Notes under the pieces: generated by a model
Databases searched by the model: none
What the model was told of the DNA's origin: nothing
What the model saw: the letters and a program-made list of their open reading frames with translations, nothing else
From: Paenochrobactrum pullorum
Lineage (GTDB): Bacteria > Pseudomonadota > Alphaproteobacteria > Rhizobiales > Rhizobiaceae
NCBI RefSeq assembly: GCF_041929845.1
Contig: NZ_JBHEEH010000001.1
Span: 372,001-436,000, forward strand
Reading direction: 5' to 3'
DNA: 64,000 nucleotides
Translations under genes and position numbers: made by a program
Part shown: piece by piece, positions 62,401 to 64,000 of the stretch
Numbering within the stretch: the first letter of the stretch is position 1
Layout of the letters: every line of letters begins with the position of its first letter

Positions 62401-64000
62401 GCAAGATACATTGGAAGTGCGTTCCTCGGATAAAGGGGATTTACGCCGCTTTGCCCGTCGGACTTGGCGCTTCTTTGATGAATTTGCCAATGCAGATAAC
62501 AATCATCTGCCACCGGATAATTTTCAGGAAGATCCGGCGCCTTTGGTGGCACAACGTACATCGCCAACCAATATCGGTGTTTATGTGTTGTCCGTCGTGG
62601 CGGCGCGTGATTTCGGCTGGATCGGCTTTGACGAGACGATCAGACGTTTGTCTGCAACCGTCGATACTTTGGAAAAAATGGAGAAATATCAAGGCCATCT
62701 TTATAACTGGTATGAGACCGATACGCTTAATCCATTGCAGCCACTTTATGTGTCGGCAGTGGATAGCGGCAATCTCGCCGGTCATCTGGTCACCCTTTCA
62801 TCCGCTTTGGAAGAATGGTCAGAAGCACCTTCGGTCTATTTGCAGGCCGATCTTAATGGTCTTCTGGACGTCAACGACGTGCTGGAGCAGGAAATTGTCA
62901 AAATTCCTGATGACAGACGTATATTGCGCCCATTGCGCCGACGTTTGGAAGAGCGCATTGCCAATTTCCGCCGTGCAGTGCAGACGATCAAGAAAGAACC
63001 GGAAACCGCTTCTTTCCGTACCATCAATCTGTCGCTTTTTGCCAATGATATTCATCGTCTGATGACAGAGCTTGATACGGAGGTGGAAACACTGCAGAGC
63101 GCTGAGGCCAAATATTGGGCACAGGTTTTAATCAAAACCTGTAAGGCGCACACTGATGATGCGATCGGTGAACATAATACCGATAGTTTACGTCAAATAT
63201 TGAGTGATCTTTCCACCCGTTCGCGCCAGCTTGCCTTTGATATGCAGTTCGGTTTCCTTGAGCGTAAAGAACGCCGCTTGCTGTCGATTGGTTTCCGCGT
63301 GCAGGAAAACGAGCTGGATGAAAGCTGCTACGATCTGCTTGCATCCGAAGCGCGTCTTGCCAGTCTCTTTGCCATTGCCAAGGGCGATGTTCCGGTGGAG
63401 CATTGGTTCCGCTTAGGCCGTCTGCTGGTGCCAGTCGGCTGGAAAGGCGCCTTGCTTTCCTGGTCGGGCTCGATGTTTGAATATCTGATGCCGCCTTTGG
63501 TGATGTCAGAACCGCTCGGCTCGATGCTTGATCAAACCAACAAGCTGGTAGTGCAGCGCCAGATTGAATATGCCACCTCGCGCGGACTTCCTTGGGGTAT
63601 CTCGGAGGCAGCCTTCAATGCCCGTGATGCGCATATGAATTATCAATATTCAAACTTTGGTGTGCCGACACTGGGCTTACAACGCGGCCTGTCGCGCAAT
63701 GCGGTGATTGCCCCTTATGCTAGCTTATTGGCTTCGCAATATCAGCCTGCAGCTGCGGTGCAAAATCTCAAGCGTTTGGACAAACTTGGTGCGCTTGGCC
63801 GCTATGGTTTCTATGATTCCGTTGACTTTACCCCGTCACGGGTACGTGAGGGGCAGGAATATGCTGTAGTGCAGAACTACTATGCCCACCATCACGGCAT
63901 GGCGATTATCGCGGTCAATAATGTGATTTTTGAAGGTCGTATGCGCGAGCGTTTTCATAGTGATCCGGTGATTGAAGCGGCCGAATTGCTGTTGCAGGAA
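59438..64000 (+). CDS. cgs: cyclic beta-1,2-glucan synthase, N-terminal 1521 codons (cut by window edge)
   Basis: Very large inner-membrane enzyme (usually about 2800 residues) that initiates, elongates and cyclises periplasmic beta-1,2-glucan from UDP-glucose. The visible part holds the GT84 glycosyltransferase with TLDADT (D630-A-D632) and the R/QxxRW-type motif RHHRW (R776-W780), several membrane helices (about 415-470 and 820-980) and the glycoamylase-like region whose VQNYYAHHHGMAI lies near the right edge. The C-terminal GH94 length-control domain is outside the window. The start at ATG 59438 has AAGG just before it. pgm at 21.3 kb supplies the glucose 1-phosphate behind its substrate. 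Confidence 0.95.
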   Translation, partial: MPKLSSSLSSMFSSNDQMILPPEQPAPVRLNYKTPEELQQIAASVARGEALALSGYEQFAFDKRLSENAKFILHAYRSSDAAARAGETITPAAQWLLDNHYLIDKNIQQVRRDLPPRFMRQLPVYPSVQTMPRIFALAWLYVGHIDSNFSLKTLTALVQGFQTVEPLRIGELWALPSAIRYVLIENARRLALRVERARNMRNLANRAADEIIVVKNDDELNAVLAHIQPVVADSTFTTHLLYRLRSAPTDTGPSTSWLEAELKRVGTDSEDAIVEEHARQSSGGVTMGNLIRSLKAIDDIDWPSWFETVSVVDAILREKCDFERLDFRSRNAYRVTIEKLARRSKMSEVEITHAALRLAEDGEAAEAAGHDAAKGTGAIAYYLAGDGRKKLEEICSYNIPFSVRFERFYRGLGLWGLFLPTAILTGLLLWLVEYCMSRLGLPGELQFLFVILALFPAMEASYSLVNSLVPWFLQPTRLIGYEYKDGLPEEARTLVAVPTLINSRDTVDEQIRNLEVHYLTNPRGEVYFALVSDWLDAEVEVTPADMEIYDYAQQEIARLNVQYGAIDAPRFFVLHRRRLYNNKQGCWMGWERKRGKLHELNLLLRGDRDTSFFPPDEKLPAGIRFVMTLDADTRLTPEAVTYLAGKMSHPLNCPVIDPETRRVVRGYGIMQPRVTPSLTTGDDASFLQRVFSANRGIDPYVFAVSDTYQDLLGEGTFTGKGLYDIDAFEAVMKDRIKENTILSHDLLEGGYARAALVSDVEVVEDYPTGYNVDVSRHHRWARGDWQLLPYLFSMKSGINAITRWKMVDNLRRSLNPVLWLLASVSGWVVLPVGAAAVWQFFLLLSIFIAPTFSIVTNLIPVSMDYSLKGHAQSILTDIGLGTADVALRTSFLAHSAFLMADAIIRTLYRLFVSKRDLLEWHTAAQAKSSPDTLSYYAWLMWPAMAIAVVALLAPLSVGTKSVLIALPFFVVWFASPLIAWLVSRSAKPQDTLEVRSSDKGDLRRFARRTWRFFDEFANADNNHLPPDNFQEDPAPLVAQRTSPTNIGVYVLSVVAARDFGWIGFDETIRRLSATVDTLEKMEKYQGHLYNWYETDTLNPLQPLYVSAVDSGNLAGHLVTLSSALEEWSEAPSVYLQADLNGLLDVNDVLEQEIVKIPDDRRILRPLRRRLEERIANFRRAVQTIKKEPETASFRTINLSLFANDIHRLMTELDTEVETLQSAEAKYWAQVLIKTCKAHTDDAIGEHNTDSLRQILSDLSTRSRQLAFDMQFGFLERKERRLLSIGFRVQENELDESCYDLLASEARLASLFAIAKGDVPVEHWFRLGRLLVPVGWKGALLSWSGSMFEYLMPPLVMSEPLGSMLDQTNKLVVQRQIEYATSRGLPWGISEAAFNARDAHMNYQYSNFGVPTLGLQRGLSRNAVIAPYASLLASQYQPAAAVQNLKRLDKLGALGRYGFYDSVDFTPSRVREGQEYAVVQNYYAHHHGMAIIAVNNVIFEGRMRERFHSDPVIEAAELLLQE

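Noticed and set aside
1..64000. tRNA, rRNA, CRISPR, insertion sequences or prophage
   Set aside because: None could be identified on either strand; all larger frames belong to chromosomal core or envelope genes.

Overview
The window is a stretch of chromosome from an alphaproteobacterium of the order Hyphomicrobiales (Rhizobiales), most likely a Brucellaceae member. The evidence is gene content and gene order: fabA-fabB divergent from a Fur-family irr gene, acnA divergent from ccmABCDG, an IalB-family protein, a TamA/TamB pair, and a very large cyclic beta-1,2-glucan synthase. By eye the base composition is close to 48-50 % G+C, lower than Brucella proper and compatible with a Pseudochrobactrum-like relative; this placement is inference. 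No rRNA, tRNA, CRISPR array, insertion sequence, integrase or phage gene was found. The region reads as core chromosome with small lineage-specific pieces.

Layout. 0-4 kb: fabB (cut by the window edge), fabA, irr, an SH3-domain protein and a D-2-hydroxyacid dehydrogenase. 4-8.2 kb: the cytochrome bo quinol oxidase operon cyoABCD. 8.3-16.9 kb: envelope genes (SH3 protein, TamA, TamB with an in-frame 12-bp tandem repeat, a Tat/lipobox L,D-transpeptidase). 17-19.5 kb: a minus-strand cluster of small unrecognised proteins, including a cysteine-rich two-gene operon behind an Irr-type iron control element, and a PCuAC copper chaperone with a small partner. 19.5-29 kb: glyoxalase I, Mrp ATPase, phosphoglucomutase, an FAH-family hydrolase, a lytic transglycosylase lipoprotein, a hemolysin-III-family protein, a ParD-like/methionine aminopeptidase pair, argG and a LysE-type exporter. 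29-40 kb: rlmN, ialB, a DUF1232 protein, phhB, a low-molecular-weight phosphatase, thpR, tesA-like esterase divergent from a YbbA/YbbP-type ABC system, a Bax-inhibitor-1 protein and a GNAT acetyltransferase. 40-40.8 kb is a gene-poor, repeat-bearing gap. 40.8-49 kb: acnA, ccmABCDG and ilvD. 49.4-55 kb: a CheY-like regulator, a stand-alone Lrp/AsnC ligand-binding domain, a tandem glycine riboswitch in front of a DadA-like dehydrogenase, a diguanylate cyclase, and DUF930, MliC and lipoprotein genes. 55-59 kb: the sulfate importer sbp-cysTWA. 59.4 kb to the end: the first 1521 codons of the cyclic glucan synthase.

How it fits together. Iron and heme run through the window: irr encodes an iron/heme-responsive regulator, and two good matches to the Irr-bound ICE motif lie before acnA/ccmABCDG and before the cysteine-rich operon. 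Envelope building is the second theme (TamAB, L,D-transpeptidase, lytic transglycosylase, IalB, MliC, Cgs, with Pgm feeding UDP-glucose synthesis). The best candidates for undescribed biology are the ICE-controlled cysteine-rich operon at 17.35-18.22 kb, the glycine riboswitch controlling an amino-acid dehydrogenase, and the ParD-like/Map pair.
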